The notes beneath the pieces are model-generated. The model was not told the DNA's origin, made no database searches, and worked only from the letters and a program-made list of their open reading frames with translations. A stretch of DNA of 64,000 nt, from assembly GCF_905404315.1 (NCBI RefSeq), contig NC_066294.1, positions 10,689,501-10,753,500 of the forward strand. The letters are read 5' to 3'. This document shows positions 10,790 through 21,663 of this stretch, one piece after another (positions within the stretch are counted from its first letter, which is position 1; every line of letters starts with the position of its first letter). A program made the position numbers and the translations under genes. Source of the DNA: Leptidea sinapis (lineage: Eukaryota; Arthropoda; Insecta; Lepidoptera; Pieridae).

Positions 10790-11020
10790 TTGTAGCTAAA
10801 ATTTATGAACGATACGAGACTCGAACCCGTGACCTCTCAGTGGGTTTCATCCGAGCGCTCTTACCAACTGAGCCGACCGTTCGAGTGACGTATGGTTCGC
10901 CAATGGAAAGATATACGAAATATCTTGTTCAACTCTCAAGTTATGGCTTCATCTACAGGATCTATTTAACAGTTGATAATCAAAACCAATAATTACATAT
11001 TAGGAAATTGACTTAAGATG
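10790..11020 (-). repeat. tRL repeat with tRNA-like cloverleaf (10807-10882)
   Basis: On the minus strand 10882-10807 folds as a tRNA: acceptor GAACGGT with ATCGTTC, D-arm GCTC/GAGC, T-arm ACGGG TTCGAGT CTCGT. The anticodon arm has an enlarged loop of about 10 nt, so it is not a normal tRNA. Upstream (10890-11015) lies the family's leader, with AAGTCAATTTCCTAATATG and CAACTGTTAAATAGATCCTG. Same structure at 29.76, 51.3 and 58.0 kb. Confidence 0.7.
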
Positions 11021-11547
11021 TCGCTCTTTCAAAAGATAGCAATTTCTTATTTTTGGAGAATTTTGTTTAAGAACATTAAAACGTATGTGACAAATAACGC
11101 GTGAACATAAACCACTTAAAACAAGGTAGTATTGAATCATTTGTAACAAATTATAAACCATTAATCTTATAATCAGTTCTACCAGTTACATTCAGAAAGC
11201 ATGAATGAAAAATTCCTGTCAATTAAATATTGTGCTTCGAACGACGTCGCGCCTTTTGTTAACTTTGTAAGCGAGACGGCTGTAAAAGCTTTTATGGTTA
11301 CACCCGAATTCATGAAGAAAAAGTATATTTCGTTTTTTAAATCGAAGAAATTTACATAGCATTTCCGTTTAGCAGAGTTTGGGCTCTCACAGTAAACACG
11401 GCGAAATCTACATTATGTTACAAATTATACGGGGATAACTTTTTTCTTTTTAATTTCGCACGGTTTTCAAAAGAAATATTCTAGTTAAGTCCTATAATCG
11501 GTAGTGGTCTTTGCCAAGCAATAAAGATATTGTCGTCGTTTTCCTCA
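11021..11547. other. No gene seen
   Basis: AT-rich sequence without a supported frame or repeat. Confidence 0.5.
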
Positions 11548-12093
11548 TTACTGAGGGTTGGGACTTCCCCGCTGCATCAGTTTCTCCCGTACGATTTCCC
11601 TTCATCTACCGCGATCCTTAGCTTCTTGAAGGGCATTGTGGTAGTTGATGTTCAGAGAAGATCGTAATTGGTCCGACCATCTCGTGGGATTGCGTCCGCT
11701 GGGACGTTTGGTATCAACCTTGCCTTTCACCATCAGCTTTTCAAGATTGTAATCCTCTTTACGAGCAATATGCCCGAAGAATTCCAGCATCCTACTAAGG
11801 CATATAGTGGAAAGTCTAGTTTTGACATTAAGCTCTCTCAGATTAGACAGGTTGATGTGAAAGGCGGTCCATGGAAACTGTAGCATTTTTCTCCAGCTCT
11901 ACATTTCAAAAGCGTCTATTCGGTCTCTGTCGGCCTTTTTCAGTTTCCAGGTCTCCGCTCCATAACAGAATATGGAGAAAACTAGCGAAGTCACCAATTG
12001 GGCTTTAATTTTTCGCGTGATGTTACGGTCTCTCCATATCTTATGCAACTGGGATATTGCGTTTTTGGCCGTAATTAGTCTAGTGTACAACAT
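11548..12093 (-). pseudogene. LINE reverse transcriptase C-terminal pseudogene
   Basis: One minus-strand frame runs from 12093 to 11548 with two in-frame stops. It reads KIKAQLVTSLVFSIFCYGAE, TWKLKKADRDRIDAFEM, stop, SWRKML, then FFGHIARKEDYNLEKLMVKG, GRNPTRWSDQL, ALQEAKDRGR, stop, REIV to SPNPQ. Both stops sit where related LINE proteins usually have Trp (FEMW and RWREIV), so they look like simple G-to-A changes. This is the connection region after the polymerase of an RTE-type LINE; the polymerase is missing and the copy is 5'-truncated near 12093. Confidence 0.8.
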
Positions 12094-12344
12094 GAAAAGC
12101 AGTTTAGTAGTATATATAAATCCATACCCATTTTATTTATAATTATAATTAAAATATATTCAAACTGTGTACATTCGGAATATTTACAAAGAGAAGCTGA
12201 AACGTGTAAGCTGCAGTTAATAATTACGGGGCCTTTTTATTCTTCTCCACTTAGGCAGTGAGTACAATAATTATTTTTGGATCCGGATTTTTGGACAAAA
12301 ATATCATCATATATTGAGTAATGACTCAAAATGTGTTATGTAAC

Positions 12345-12520
12345 ATACTAACACAACATACTAAGCTTAGAAAAGTCTCTCCTATACATGGTTAAATATA
12401 AAATACTAAATAAAATATACATAAATACATAATAATAATGTCTATGACCCGTAAATAATCACTCATTTAACGAGATTCGCACCCGGTACTCCTTTAGAGG
12501 TCGGGGACAGCCTAGAGTAA
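12345..12520 (-). repeat. tRNA-derived SINE fragment related to SINE-B
   Basis: On the minus strand a B-box-like GGTGCGAATCTC is followed by a TACGGGTCATAGACATTATT tail and a TATTTATGTATATTTTATTTAG run, an organisation like SINE-B. It is diverged and truncated. Confidence 0.45.
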
Positions 12521-13421
12521 CTCTCTAAGAAAAAAGCGATTCACTCGATTGTATGAAACGTGCAGTCATTGATAGATTGACAGATGACGGATAAAATCTT
12601 GTAAAAAAATGGAGATTCCCGAAATCCACTACGTTTTAAGCAACTGTTCGCTTTCAAACTTAGCCGGCTTATTCATCGTCGCTAATCGCCATACATAATA
12701 ATGACTACTATAATTTCCCGCCTCTTATTTCGTAGTATTTACATCCTCTTTGGTCAAGGAAACTAATCACTGGGCTATGATTCCGTCAAATAATAATATA
12801 GCTAAGTAACTTACTTAATTAAAACTGTATGTGGCTCACTTTATTAGTATAAAATGTTTAAAAATGTAAGCCGTAATAGTTTTTTTATAATGTCGTCGTA
12901 AAGACATCGAACGAAATATAATGTGAAAATATTTTCCATCGATACATTGTCAATATTTATATTGATTTCTACATTTATAGACATGATTTTCAACCCATAC
13001 CAATGAAGCGTTTAATCAATGAATGTGTGTTTATGATATGTACACGGGGTCCAATTCCCTGTTCTTTTGGCGACTTACCAGCCTCAGGCGTTCAATTTGC
13101 AGAAAAAGAATTCGGGCACATTATGCTTCTACTATACACTATTTGAGCTTTCTCCAAAGGGAGGGTGGAATCAATTTAAATTTTAACTCACACTTAATAC
13201 ACCCTTGTTTGGTGTCTAAGTGGTGTGTTTGAGGCACCCTCTGTTTAAAGCGAATAATAAGTTGGGAAGACAACAAGGCTGGTAATTTGGTCCTGGTAGG
13301 CTATCAGCATCTTGTATTTGTTCAGGGTAAAATAAACAGCGCAAGGCTCTACAGGATCAAATTATATCAATGAGTACTTCAGACTAATGAGTATTTTACA
13401 TTTAAATTTGGGTCGTTTTTA
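12521..13421. other. No gene seen
   Basis: Mostly AT-rich. A mildly less AT-rich patch at 13020-13320 contains a 69-residue frame with no recognisable domain and no repeat match within the window. Confidence 0.4.
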
Positions 13422-13690
13422 AAAGGCATAAGAGGCATTTATTTTCTCAAAATTGTTTCCTTTTGAATTCTTATTGATGTCATTTCTAACACTACCACCG
13501 CTTCGGAAACAAATGGCGCTATGAGAGAAGAGAAACGGCGCAAGAAACCAAGCATTCTTTTTGCGCTCATTTTAATAAAATATACAATATTGTACTGTCA
13601 TTGTAATTGCTATAAAATATTTATAATCTAATCCCAAGCTGTCTGACTACTTAGATATACAGCTGTGGAGTAGTAATTTACTTTTTTTAA
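13422..13690 (-). repeat. J2 LINE 3' UTR fragment
   Basis: It matches the J2 3' UTR at 8.54-8.81 kb and 46.37-46.62 kb: the terminal AAATGCCTCTTATGCC (minus), CGCTTCGGAAACAAATGGCG, and GTGGAGTAGT. It is more diverged than those two and has lost the coding part. Confidence 0.85.
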
Positions 13691-13825
13691 ATTTATATTT
13701 CTTTCGTTAGTTAAGGTATTTTTGAACTATCAATAACACAATATTTAATGATCTGTTTGACATTGCTATTATGACATGAATTCAATTCAAATATAAGAAA
13801 CAGTTTTGAAATAATTGTTAAAATA

Positions 13826-15387
13826 CACTGGCCTGCAAAAGTAAGTATCACACTTTTCAAATTAATTTTTTTTCTTAACTATAGAAGGTAGAGATTTAAG
13901 ATTAAAAACGTTTTGTTGCAAATTTTATAGGCTTTAATTCTTAGAAACTAAAGTTATACATTAGTAACATTTTTAACTTAAAAAAGATAAAACAATGAAA
14001 ATAGACATTTTTAGTTTAGTGTAAAAAAAAATCAACGAAAATGTATTACATGTTATTTAATTTTTAATAACTGGTATTGCCTCCTCGAGCTCTGATTACA
14101 GCTTCGAGCCGGTTGGGCATACTGAACACTAGGTTTCGGAGCCGATGTTGGGGAATATTCTCCCATTCTTCTACCAGGGCCTGCTTTAGTGCCCTGAGGG
14201 TAGTAGGTGGTGGTCTGCGATTTCTGACTAGCCTCCCAAGCTCATCCCAGGCGTGTTCAATCGGGTTGAGATCAGGACTTCTTGATGGCCAAGCCATCAC
14301 GCTGATACCGACCTCCTGAATATACTCTTGTACGATATGAGCCGTGTGTGGCCGGGCATTATCATGCATCAGCATCGACCCATATTTGCTAAATACGGCC
14401 GTGCATACTCATTGAGGATCTCTTGAGCATATCTTTGCCCAGTGAGGGTGCCATTTTCTATGGCTACTAGCTCATTGCGACCTTCTGAAGATATGCTAGC
14501 CCATACATGGACACTGCCTCCACCGTATTGGACTCTTTCTGAGATGCAGGCTTGAAGGTATCGCTCACCAGGTCGCCTGTAAACACTTCGCCTTCCATCA
14601 GAAGTGTAAAGGGAGAATCGAGACTCATCTGCAAACAAAATTCTTGATCATTTTTCTTCATCCCACTGCATGTGTTCACGGGCGTATCGCAGTCTCGCTA
14701 CTCAATGCTGTCTCTCGAGTTTTGGGCCACTCGCTGGTCTTCGGGGTTTCAAATTTGCTTCAGCAAGTCTTCTTCTCACTGTACTGTCACTAATGTAGTC
14801 CCTCCGGGTCTGAAGTAGCTGTTGCTGGACTTCAACTGCATTTTGGTGGCGATTTCTTAACACAGTGAAAATAATATAACGATCTTCTCGGGCACTGGTA
14901 CACCTGGGTCTTCCATTACAAGGTCTCCTCAGATGGTGTCCAGTCTCTTCGTAACTTCGCTTTACCTTTTGGACCATTCGTACCGTCACACCCACCATTC
15001 TTGCAGTGCGACGCATACTGATGCCTAGTTCCAGAAAAGCCATGATCCTAGCGCATTCTTCAACTGAAAGAGGCACGATAAATAAATGTTATGTGCTTTT
15101 TAGCATAATTTTTTAAAACAAGACCCATCGATCTTGAAAAAAATTTAAAACAGAAAGAAAAATGTGAATAGTAAAATTATAATTCGGAAACGTCCACTTT
15201 GAAAAAGGAATGGTTTTGTTTTTGAAGTTTTTTTTCAGCCAATTCTTAAAAGAAGGTTACCGACTATAAAGTTTTAATGTACAAAATTAAATTCTCTTGG
15301 AGTCCTTTTTATTTCGAAAGTATATCTTGTGAACTTAAAACGTTATCCCAATTTTAAAAGTGTGATACTTACTTTTGAAGGCCAGTG
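13826..15387 (-). mobile_element. Tc1-family DNA transposon, complete but inactive
   Basis: The 32-bp terminal inverted repeats (13826-13857 and 15356-15387) begin CACTGGCC and match at 31 of 32 positions. Both ends abut TA (13824-13825 and 15388-15389), the target duplication expected for Tc1/mariner elements. The 1562-bp element contains a single transposase gene on the minus strand, disabled by two stops and a frameshift. No sequence is missing at the ends, so it could in principle still be moved by a transposase supplied elsewhere. Confidence 0.93.
14064..15076 (-). pseudogene. Tc1-type DD34E transposase, inactivated
   Basis: Read on the minus strand from ATG at 15076. The N-terminal paired-like DNA-binding part shows SMRRTARMVGVTVRMVQKV and GRPRCTSAREDR. 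The frame hits a stop after KLERQH, continues in the same frame as VARLRYAREHMQWDEEK, a second stop, then ILFADESRFSLY with the first catalytic Asp. A frameshift near 14380 joins YLANMG to MLMHDNARPHTAH (second Asp) and SRSPDLNPIEHAWD (Glu). Asp and Glu are separated by 34 residues, the DD34E signature of Tc1. The second stop replaces the Trp expected in EEDW-like family sequences. Total length matches the usual ~340 residues. Confidence 0.92.
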
Positions 15388-15714
15388 TAGTTATTTGGCG
15401 TTTACTTATTTCATTATATTAAGATTAATTAATATTATACCTATACTTAACATAATAATAATAAAAATTATGTAGATTACGTGTCAATTTATCAATAATA
15501 TTTCGCGTGTACTTTAGGATGTAGATACATCAATTAAATAGTAAAAGTTTTATGAAAACACTGTACGCGTATAACTTTGCTTCATAAAATTACATATTAA
15601 TTAATTATATCAACAAAATAACCGAGAGAAAGAATAAAAATATATGTATGATTGCCCCGTCCGGTCACATGGTCAGAATTTTTGTGGTTGTCCATTTGTT
15701 TGTGAGCGTTGAAA
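15388..15714. other. No gene seen
   Basis: AT-rich flank of the Tc1 element. Confidence 0.5.
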
Positions 15715-15760
15715 ATGACAGCAAGTAAAACACAGTCTTATAAACGTTACAATTTTAATG
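15715..15760 (+). other. Possible first coding exon with splice donor (weak)
   Basis: An ATG at 15715 opens a short frame (MTASKTQSYKRYNFN) that meets a strong donor-like GTAAGTG at 15761. It is followed by a patch (15820-15985) that is less AT-rich than its surroundings. No acceptor, downstream exon or similarity could be assigned. It could equally be chance or part of a transposon promoter. Confidence 0.15.
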
Positions 15761-15984
15761 GTAAGTGCACTTCACAAAGCCTTATGATAATGTAATAAGA
15801 ACGTTTCGTTCTTTGCATGCGCGTGCGATACGACCGCCTTCCTCGATAGTTCCTCCCTGACTGACTGATTTTCGCTAGCCTGGCGCCCGATCTCGACTGC
15901 ACTCACACCGTAGGTACACCGATTTCACTTTGCCAAGACGAGTACCGACATATCTATGAACTCACTCGTGGTTCGACGTTCTTG

Positions 15985-16775
15985 ACTACCACATTCATAA
16001 TATTATTAATTAATTAATTATTTATAAATTAAAATTTTAAAGTAATAAAAAAATCTTTGTCACTTGTAGGGTTCGAACCCAGGCTCCCTTTTGGGAACCA
16101 GAGCTTTAATCTAGCAATAGTGGAGTGCTTACCAGTGGGAGGCTCCTATGCACAGGAAGCCGGCTAGATTATGGGTGAAGCAGTAATGAGTAAACATTAC
16201 TGTGTTTCGGTCTGAAGGGCGCCGCAGCTTGTGAAATTACTGGGCAAATGAGACTTAACATCTTACGTCTTAAGGTGACGAGCGCAATTGTAGTGCTGCT
16301 TAGAATTTTTGGGTTTTTCAAGAATCCTGAACGGCACTGCATTAAAATGGGTAGGGCGTAGTAATTACCATCAGCTGAACGTTCTGCTCGTCTCGTTCCT
16401 TATTTTAATAAAAAAAACATATGCCACTCGGCCAACCTGACTATAATTTAAAACTTGGACGTCTTACTGTCACACGGATTTCTATCCGCGTGCAAACTAC
16501 CCGCAGCCTTTTATTTATTACATGTGTTTACTATCACGCGTGTGTCACACGCGCGGAACGTGGATTGGCTGCAGTTGGGACATTGTATTGGATGGAAATC
16601 CGCATCAAAACCGCCCTAACTTTTAAAATATAACTTTGAAGGCAGTCAGCCCGAGTGGCCTAAGGTGCTAGATTTAAGCTCTGGGCCCGAGTCCCTCTCC
16701 CCGGGTTCGAACCCTACAACTGACAAAGATTTTTTACTTTATATTTTTAATTTATAAATAATTAAAATATTATAA
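15985..16775. repeat. Inverted pair of tRNA-Leu-like repeats
   Basis: A minus-strand copy (tRNA-like part 16059-16130 plus 16419-16441, tail to about 15990) and a plus-strand copy (16645-16724, tail to about 16775) face away from a GC-rich centre near 16530 that itself holds CACGCGTGTGTCACACGCGC. Both have GGCC(C)GAGTGG, TAGATTTAAGCTCTGG or a variant, GGGTTCGAACCCTACAA and GTGAC/CTGAC ends, all typical of tRNA-Leu, followed by the same tail GACAAAGATTTTTT and TTTATAAATAATTAA. The T-arm no longer pairs fully, so these are SINE-like relics, not tRNA genes. Confidence 0.65.
16131..16418 (+). repeat. SINE-A inserted in a tRNA-like D-arm
   Basis: A near-complete copy from ACCAGTGGGAGGCTCC to the A-tract at 16411-16417, lacking an internal ~35 bp around GGTACCACAACGG. 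On the minus strand it splits the tRNA-Leu-like repeat between GGCCGAGTGGCAT and AAGCACTCC, so it is younger than that repeat. No clear target duplication is visible. Confidence 0.85.
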
Positions 16776-16790
16776 AATATAATACTTATT

Positions 16791-17234
16791 TTTTTATATC
16801 CGCACTCTGTGGTCGGCTGTAAAGCGACTTGCGATAGATGGACGAAACAGACTTACTTATAAATTCACTTTAAACAATTATATCTTAAATTCCTCTTATA
16901 TAATATATGGCACAAGAAATAATAAAAATATTTTCATCTCCATTTCCACAACAATGATGAGCTATTACTTAAAGTACGTTTCCCTTGTATTGTTTGCTCG
17001 CCCGCTTCTGATATCCTTTATGCCCTAATGGTATCACCGTATTATGCTAAACGGGCCAATTGCAATGCCTTGCATTCAAGGAACATTCACAATTCAATGG
17101 AAAATTACTTCGTAAGAGGCAGTATGAAAGCCAGTAATCTGCTCGAGATGTTTGTTGGCTTTGAAATAACTATAATTAAAGAGAACTTAGTATAGATAAG
17201 ATGTAGGTTTTCATATTTCGTTAACTTAACAAGA
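16791..17234. other. No gene seen
   Basis: AT-rich, no supported frame or repeat. Confidence 0.5.
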
Positions 17235-17665
17235 GCGTCGTCCAACCCTGGTATATGACATACAAGCTCACCAGACAAGGTCTACATCTGATGATAAATA
17301 TGTAGTACCTAGAGTTAAGAATTATTACGGATATAGAACATTAAAAAAGAGAATACCATATATATATTAAATAGTTTACCAGCAGATATAAGACACAAAC
17401 CTATATGTTAAAATAACATTATATTGATAATCTGGACACATTATATATGAACATTTAAATAATAAGAGTGCTTAGTAATGTTAAATAATATTGTGTAAAA
17501 ATCACCTCAATGTTTATAAACAAAACTCCATAACTTTACATCTATTTAAGTTATTAAATGTTATAATTAAGATTGCGCTAATTCCACAGACACACCATCA
17601 AGATGGTTTTGTGGGACCATTATTTTTTAGTCATTGTAATATCAAAGCTGTAATAAATAAATAAA
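17235..17665 (+). pseudogene. LINE C-terminal fragment with AATA tail
   Basis: A broken frame gives TRQGLHLMIN, then a reading of LELRIITDIEHLKKRIPYIY, then YQQI and DTNLY, which resembles the carboxyl end of CR1-like ORF2 proteins (TRQGLH, then NSLP). The 3' end is AAAGCTGTAATAAATAAAT. Several stops are present. Confidence 0.6.
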
Positions 17666-17721
17666 TAAAAAGAAACTGTAACAGTTTACTTTACATTTTG
17701 ATACATTTTTGTTTCGTTTCA

Positions 17722-17860
17722 GCCGGAATGAAAGTCTACTAGTGGACAAAGGCCTCTCCCAAAGATCACCATGACGATATACGCTGCCCTAGTTGCCCTA
17801 TGTTGACTAGATCTTCGGATCATTTTGTGGACGGCCTACCGACACTACGTTTTCCGGTAT
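17722..17860 (-). repeat. RTE-like LINE 3'-end fragment
   Basis: It contains AGTGGACAAAGGCCTCTCCC, then AAAGATCACCATGACG, then ACGGCCTACCGACACTACG, matching the RTE-like ends at 4.72-4.92 kb (minus) and 27.0-27.24 kb (plus). It is degenerate. Confidence 0.65.
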
Positions 17861-18422
17861 GTGGTTGCCTGTGGTTGCCACTCGAGAAATTTACTGACCC
17901 AACTGCCATTTATCTATCGCGCTATGTGGGCTTCCCACTGCCACTTCAGTTTCGCTACCACTGGGCTAGGTCGGTGACATTGGTTCTCACATTCGTGCGT
18001 TTCTAACCATCAAAGGACAAAAGGTGTGTTTATTTTAACATTAACTCAATATCGCATTAACAAGTATAGCTGACACTTGAAATCAGCAATTCATGGCCCT
18101 ACATTTTTCTCCCAAATATAGACGTGGTCAAATACCTCTTTGCCCAAAGATCGTTCACTTCTATTAGAATATATTATTTAGTTTCTGGTGGTATACCTAC
18201 AACCATTGAACCACATCTATAGTCTGACCATCACTATAAATATTATTAAATTTAGTATTCGAAGCAACATAATTAGAATATTTATAAAATTACTATGATA
18301 TGTTTATAACTTTTGGGGCTTTTTTTGTTTCACTTGTCGAGTTGAACTTAGTTTTTTGTTACTTGTGTGAAAATTGTGGATAACGCTTAATATTTTAAGT
18401 AATTACCCTACTTCAGTATTTT
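17861..18422. other. No gene seen
   Basis: The frame reaching back over 17800-18006 is an antisense shadow of the RTE-like tail. The rest is AT-rich. Confidence 0.5.
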
Positions 18423-18720
18423 TACCAGAGAGAGGCTGCTTTGCACATGATGCCGGCTAGATTATGGGTACCACAACATCGCCTGTTTCTGCCGTAAAGC
18501 AGTAATGTGTAAGTATTATTGTGTTTCAGTATGAAGGGCGCCGTAGCTTGTGAAATTACTGGGCAAATGAGGCTTCCCTTGTAAGTAACGTAACTTGTAG
18601 TGCCGCTCAAAATTTTTGGGTTTTTCAAGAACCCTGAGCGGCACAGCATTGTAATGGGCAGTATCAATTACCAACAGCTGAACGTCCTGTTCGTATCGTC
18701 CCTTATTCTGAAAAAAAAAA
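18423..18720 (+). repeat. SINE-A, near full length
   Basis: It starts ACCAGAGAGAGGCTGC and ends CCTTATTCTG plus a 10-nt A-tract, with a small deletion before GTAACTTGTAGTGCCGCTC. Confidence 0.85.
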
Positions 18721-19029
18721 TTGTTATTTCATTAAACAGGGTGGAATTAAGAAAATATTTTGCAATTTTCAGAAGTAAAAACAGATGTCATAACCCATTT
18801 CTCAACGAGGCTTCCACAAAACAAGAGACTTAACTGCCTCGCGCACGTGCTAACTATTTATTTATTCAGATTTATTCTTGACTCCTGTACAACTAAGAAC
18901 ACGGTTGCACATAATGTCTCCGCTTCAAATGTAAATCACTCGCATAATTGCTATTTTGTTACTTTGATATGCTTTTATAAACAGTAAACAGATGCCATGT
19001 CAAGTGGCATTTTAATGTCATAATGCGTT

Positions 19030-19170
19030 TACCTTCTAGAGTCCATCTTTAAAGGCCGGCAACGCTTCTGTGATTCCTCTGGTGTGGCAACAGAATGTGG
19101 GCGGCTTTGATCACTTAGCACCATGTGACCCGTACGCTCAATTGTCCTCCTTTTCCATAAAAAAAAAACA
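19030..19170 (+). repeat. J1 LINE 3' end, first of two side by side
   Basis: Matches the final ~140 bp of J1 (AAAGGCCGGCAACGC, GAATGTGGGCGGC, TCCATAAAAAAAAAA). The A-tract ends it, about 115 bp before the next J1 copy in the same orientation. Confidence 0.8.
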
Positions 19171-19284
19171 GTTTTTAAAACGATTTCTTCAATGAAAACA
19201 AATTTTGTTGATCACACTATATCAAAATTATTTTCTGCTTTTTGATCCAGTTTTCCACCACAATCTAAAAACGTCCAACAAAAG

Positions 19285-19596
19285 CACTACACGCCACCAG
19301 TTAGGATATCATCCCCACCATCTGGATGTGTGGCGGTCCTCCACAGTGCGGTTTTCAAGGAGCTTTCTCCCTCGTACTACAAAGCTGTGGAATGAGCTTC
19401 CTTGTGCGGTGTTTCCGGGACGATATGACATGGGTACCTGCAAAAAAAGTGCGTACACCTTCCTTAAAGGCCGGAAACGCTCTTGTGATTCCTCTAGTGT
19501 TGCAAGAGAATGTGGGCGGCGGTGATCACTTTACACCAGGTGACCCGTACGCTCGTTTGTCCTCCTATTCCATAAAAAAAAAGAAAAAAAAAAGTA
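19285..19596 (+). pseudogene. J1 LINE C-terminal fragment, second copy
   Basis: The frame at 19205-19525 includes TRHQLGYHPHHLDVWRSSTV, FSRSFLPRTTKLWNELPCAV, then YDMGTCKKSAYTFLKGRKRS and a stop after ARECGRR, followed by the J1 UTR and a long A-rich tract. This is the protein end only; the truncation point is about 19285. Confidence 0.85.
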
Positions 19597-19814
19597 AAAC
19601 CTATCGAGACTCCTCTAGTTGAATCTAGCAGACGTAGCTGTTTGTGACGGGCTAGCCTCATTTACTTCTCGTAAAATAAGGTACCCTAATGCTTTATTCA
19701 TAAAATATTGTATAGTATAATTATAAGTAACAGGGCGTATCAATTACATAATAATTATATTTTTTTTTAAATTGACTTTAGCCGACCGAGCGTGACAGCT
19801 CAGTTTAATTCCAT

Positions 19815-20068
19815 TTCGAAAAATAGTGTTTTTATAAATAGTAACATAAATGACATTCTTAATGATACCACCCCTGAGGAATGGCGATCGCCCTCAGGCT
19901 ATTTAATTAATTAAGTAATGAAAATCAATTTAAAAAATAAGCCTGCTAAGTTTCTTTCCCCATTCTTCTCAGGACTGTGGCATTTGCTTTCAAACGGTGG
20001 TAGATTTACATTCAATAATTGATTTAAAGTCCAACTGTGAATAAAAATATTATGTGAATTTCAGCGCA
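19815..20068 (+). repeat. Rep-5 copy
   Basis: AGTAACATAAATGACATTCT, TGATACCACC, CCATTCTTCTCAGGACTG, GGTGGTAGATTTACATTCAA and the AATAAAAATATTATGTGAAT end follow the same order as 25.15-25.41 kb (plus) and 32.06-32.32 kb (minus). It looks like the 3' UTR of a LINE; no coding part is present. Confidence 0.65.
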
Positions 20069-20341
20069 CCTCGAGAAATTTTCACTTCTATTCTATTTTT
20101 TTTTCTTATAGTGGCTTCTGTCGAAGGGGTACCACAAGTCAGCCAATGTCACGTTTAAAAGTAAACCACCAAGCTTACAGTTTACGGTTTCATGAGTGGT
20201 AACATTGAACAGTTTAATTTTCTTATTAAGCCTGAAACAAGTATACACGCTGTTAGATGATAAAGAGAAAACACGGATAATATTACTTATATAAAGCATT
20301 TATTGTGTTAGTTATAGTTTAATATTGGAATCTTATTAATA
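20069..20341. other. No gene seen
   Basis: AT-rich; the minus frame at 20093-20299 has no domain. Confidence 0.5.
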
Positions 20342-20659
20342 TCTAATATATAAAATTCTCATGTCGCGGTGTTTGTAGTTAAACTCCTTCGAAACGTCTT
20401 GACCGATTCTCATGAAATTTTGAGTGCATATTAGGTAGGTCTGAGAATCGGACAACATCTATTTTTCATCCCCCTAAATGTTAAGGGTGGTCCACGCCAA
20501 ATTTTATCTTTTAATATTTTTGACATTTTTTTTAAATTTGTTTGATGAGTCAGCCTTCAAAAATACATACAACTTCAAATTTTCACCCACCTACGATCAA
20601 CAATTACTTTTGTATCGCGATTTTAATATCGGCAATACAACGTTTGCTGGGTCAGCTAG
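20342..20659 (+). mobile_element. Non-autonomous Helitron (318 bp)
   Basis: The 5' end is TCTAATATATAAAATTCTC preceded by A, and the 3' end is TGCTGGGTCAGCTAG followed by T, fitting Helitron insertion between A and T with a 3' CTAG. The internal wording (GACCGATTCTCATGAAATTT, GAGAATCGGACAACATCTAT) is familiar from lepidopteran Helitrons. No helicase coding sequence. Confidence 0.7.
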
Positions 20660-20754
20660 TATAATATAATATTTATAATTTCTTTAATATATTCACATAA
20701 AATATTTACAAAAAGAGTGAAAACAAGAGAAAAGATGTAGCTGCGCCGCAATTA

Positions 20755-20945
20755 TCTGTTCTGTCTTCTCTTATATTGCAGACGCTAACTCTAGAGATAG
20801 AAAATACATGGAGAGATACCCATAGACAACAGACGCCTTGCTATCTGAGTAGTGAATCTAATGACAGTTGTCTCTTGCGCTAAGTAACCAAAGTTGTCAC
20901 CAAGCAACGCATTAAATGGAACTGGGCCGGGGGATTTCCGGAGGT
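20755..20945. repeat. Repeat shared with 23.64-23.78 kb (Harbinger-like?)
   Basis: CCCATAGACAACAG, TATCTGAGTAGTGAATCTA, ATGACAGTTGTCTCTTGCGC and AACCAAAGTTGTCAC occur here and at 23.68-23.77 kb in the same order. The second locus lies next to an N-terminal MADF-like frame, which suggests terminal sequence of a PIF/Harbinger-type element. That link is inference. Confidence 0.5.
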
Positions 20946-21663
20946 ATAAAATTGTACAAGAACGACTTTATTAGAGGGCAACTAAAGAACAAATGGTCCA
21001 AATTTCATCTAGTCCACAGTCATACAGAGAATGGTCTCTGATTCTAAGTTTCGCTAGAAATACTGGAGTGGCTGAAGCGTAACTCTAAGCAGGTTTTATG
21101 GTAGTACACAAGTCATGAGAGAAGATTTGAGAATGTTATAGGGAACCTGTATGCTTAAAAAAATCCACTAAATTTGAAGGGCGTTTTTATACATAGATCT
21201 TGTACTATAACATATTCTATGCATAGACTATTATTATTCAAAACTATGAAATAAAAAGACCCACTTGCACTCACGCATTTATTTCGTCTTGCAAACGACA
21301 AAAGTTTTATTATCAACTTCTAAATTTTGTCAATAACTCAACCTAATTTATTGAGACGAATTCCAATGTACTTTAACTTGTTGAATTACCAAGACGCTCT
21401 TATTCCTGACTTATGCTTTCTTAAGTAACGTACGACATAAACTTTATAACAATTATTTATTATATCATTACTTAAAATAATTACTGTTTTATTAGTGCTT
21501 CTTTATAATTGCGGTTTTCGGCGAAAATGTTATTCCTTTTTAGATCATTTGTTAACATACGTAAGAGTTCGTGTATTTTTTACTAATTAACAGTATTTAT
21601 TTTGGTGGACGAATATCAATTCAATTATGCGGTAGTATGACTAATTGAATGTACGATTTTCGT
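20946..21663. other. No gene seen
   Basis: AT-rich; nothing recognised. Confidence 0.5.

Noticed and set aside
10807..10882. Functional tRNA genes at the tRNA-like sequences (10.8, 16.6, 29.8, 51.3, 58.0 kb)
   Set aside because: They lie inside repeated units with constant flanks, the anticodon loops are irregular (no standard T33, one loop of about 10 nt), and the Leu-like ones have a damaged T-arm. Reported as repeats instead.
11668..11883. 71-residue plus frame
   Set aside because: Antisense of the LINE C-terminal pseudogene at 11548-12093.
18760..18987. 75-residue plus frame after a SINE-A
   Set aside because: No recognisable domain; it starts close to the SINE tail in AT-rich DNA.
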